Source: Rodentolepis nana
Taxonomy: Eukaryota; Platyhelminthes; Cestoda; Cyclophyllidea; Hymenolepididae
Reading direction: 5' to 3'
DNA length: 22,524 nt
Assembly (NCBI GenBank): GCA_900617975.1
Contig: UZAE01013437.1
Coordinates: forward strand, 1 to 22,524
Position 1 is the stretch's first letter, and each line of letters opens with the position of its first letter. Positions 20,993 to 22,524 of this stretch are shown piece after piece. Under the pieces are notes generated by a model. That model saw only the letters and a list, made by a program, of their open reading frames with translations. It searched no databases and was not told the origin of the DNA. The position numbers were made by a program, and so were the translations under genes.

Positions 20993-21315
20993 GGGGTGTA
21001 CGATAGACTTACCTCTACGTGATGCACTCTGGGCAACGTATATTTATACGGCAAAAAAGTCTATTAACCGGCAGTTGATTACAGAATTCAAGCTACCATC
21101 ACCCTACTGTGTGTCATATTCGACTACTTCCATAGTATTCACCTCACCTTTTTTTACCTCTGTATCTGTCTCGTTAACATCTTCGAAACACTCTTCTGTT
21201 ACTCCCCTCCCCTCTCGACTTTTTCCCTTTGATGTACCTTCCCCCATGTGAAGCCTGAATTAAACTAAAGGGCTAATTATGAATATCAAAACGCCTGCCA
21301 TTTGATATAAATAAG
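20993..21315 (+). mobile_element. R element, full-length reference copy (323 bp)
   Basis: Starts GGGGTGTACGATAGACTTACC, ends GATATAAATAAG, and is flanked by a 12-bp duplication TGATCAATGATT at 20981–20992 and 21316–21327. It is the cleanest copy, with no nested insertion or large deletion. Its open frame (20991–21251) parallels those of other copies, though no protein family is evident. No terminal inverted repeats are present, which argues against a DNA transposon. Confidence 0.88.
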
Positions 21316-21327
21316 TGATCAATGATT

Positions 21328-22277
21328 CCAATTTTTGTACGCAATCAATAGGGAAGGTTCCGTAATAAGAGAAATTCAAAATGCTTACCTGCCAAGCCAG
21401 TAGTAACGAGACTGATTCCGTCGTCAGTTTATGATCATAGCTAAAAGTGTGGATTAGTGTCAAGTAACCTGAGGGGAATTTTGATATAAATATCTTATCT
21501 GAATGATTTTACTATGTGACTGATCATCCATAAACAAGAGTGAAGTATTCATGATCGCAATGGCCCAAAAATTAACCAATCAGACTGCTAGTTGAAATAC
21601 AAAAAAATAAAATTAATGAAGTTGAGATATTTAAATTTGGCTATCTATTGCTAATTCTTACTTGGAACAGCAACTTTAGACAACTTTGCAGAACAATCAT
21701 ATATTTTATTCAGAAAAAAATTTTACTTTCAGCATTCTTGATTCGCTTGCACTTTTTATTGGTATGTGTGATTCATTTTAACAATTAAATTCTTTATTCA
21801 GAGGAATTACCCGGTTTGGATGAATAAAATACCAAAAAGCGAAATTAAATTTTCGACTAAATTCGGTGGCGCAGACACCTTGAGCAAAAATGAAAAAAAT
21901 TGAACAAGAATAAAAATATAAAATAAAAATTTTTACTTTGGTCGAAAATCAGGCTAGGTTTTGAAATCACCCATTTTATGTTGAAAGGAATTTAATATTA
22001 GTAATATGATGAAAAAAATATAAGTTCTTTTGCGGAGTTATAATTGCAAGATTGATATGCCAAAGTTATGCAAAATACCCCAAAGACTTTTAAGTGCCAA
22101 ATATCTTTTTCAGTAATTCAGTTGAAAACTTTTGTTTTAAAGACATAGATAACTCTCTCTTAAATTTCGTTTGTTAACTTTGAATTACAGGAACGAGAAT
22201 AGTGAAGATGAGCAAGTTTCCTTCTATTTCATAGTGCAAATTAGAAAAATACTCGATAAAATAGTTCTTTTTTATTA
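21328..22277. other. Intergenic, AT-rich
   Basis: No gene, RNA or repeat could be supported. A 67-codon minus-strand open frame at 21260–21463 overlaps the R element end and is treated as chance. Confidence 0.55.
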
Positions 22278-22524
22278 GTTATTTATTTCAAATGGCAGGC
22301 TTTTTAATAGTTATCACTAGCCATTTAGCTGACTTCGGGTTTCACAGAGGGGAGGAGGAAATCAAAGTGACGAAAAGTCGAGAGGGGGACAAAATAATGA
22401 TTCACAGATGTGAAAGAGTCAGACAGACACAAAGGCAGAAAAAAGGTAAGATGAGTGCTTTGAAAGGGGTCGAATATGGCACACAATGGGGTCATGGTAG
22501 TTTGAAGTCAGAAGTCAATTGGCA
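22278..22524 (-). mobile_element. R element, minus orientation, cut by the window end
   Basis: Reading on the minus strand, the 3' part of the R element is present, from TTGACTTCTGACTTCAAACT through the CTTTTTT and GTGTCTGTCTGACTC stretches to CCATTTGAAATAAATAA. The 5' third lies beyond 22524, so its target duplication cannot be checked. Confidence 0.85.

Overview
This is eukaryotic, animal-type genomic DNA. It is AT-rich, its genes are split by GT–AG introns, and interspersed repeats sit between and inside the genes. The ERGIC3 gene has very short introns (33–42 bp) at its 5' end and long ones towards its 3' end. From memory, this intron-size polarity is a feature of parasitic flatworms such as schistosomes, so a platyhelminth is my best guess. 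That is an inference and cannot be settled from this window.

Layout: (1) Positions 223–4150, minus strand: a six-exon gene for an RFX-family winged-helix transcription factor of the RFX5/RFX7 type. It appears complete, from a start codon at 4150 to a stop at 223 with AATAAA just beyond. (2) 4160–7546: AT-rich DNA with no gene I can support. (3) 7547–9907, plus strand: the last two coding exons (8561–8630 and 9675–9907) of a cysteine-rich, probably secreted protein. Its cysteine pattern is that of an inhibitor-cystine-knot module and recalls the ITG-like/prohormone-3 neuropeptide precursors; the 5' exon(s) were not found. The small 70-nt exon lies between two large inverted repeat blocks. (4) 12360–17601, plus strand: a complete eleven-exon ERGIC3 gene predicting 374 residues, with five mini-introns and two probable GC–AG introns. 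(5) 17645–22524: intergenic DNA with three copies of a short retroposon.

The repeats are the most structured non-genic feature. A roughly 320-bp element, called R here, occurs five times: 7561–8182 minus, 9150–9482 plus, 18778–18977 plus, 20993–21315 plus, and 22278 to the window end minus. Four copies have target-site duplications of 9–15 bp, and all whose 3' end is visible end in an ATAAATAA-like tail. A second element of 302 bp has TG…CA ends and a 4-bp duplication and looks like a solo LTR. It sits inside the R copy at 7561–8182. A second, inverted LTR copy at 8987–9571 is itself interrupted by an R copy.

The three genes have unrelated jobs (transcription control, a probable secreted peptide or cystine-knot protein, and ER–Golgi cargo cycling). 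Nothing suggests they work together.
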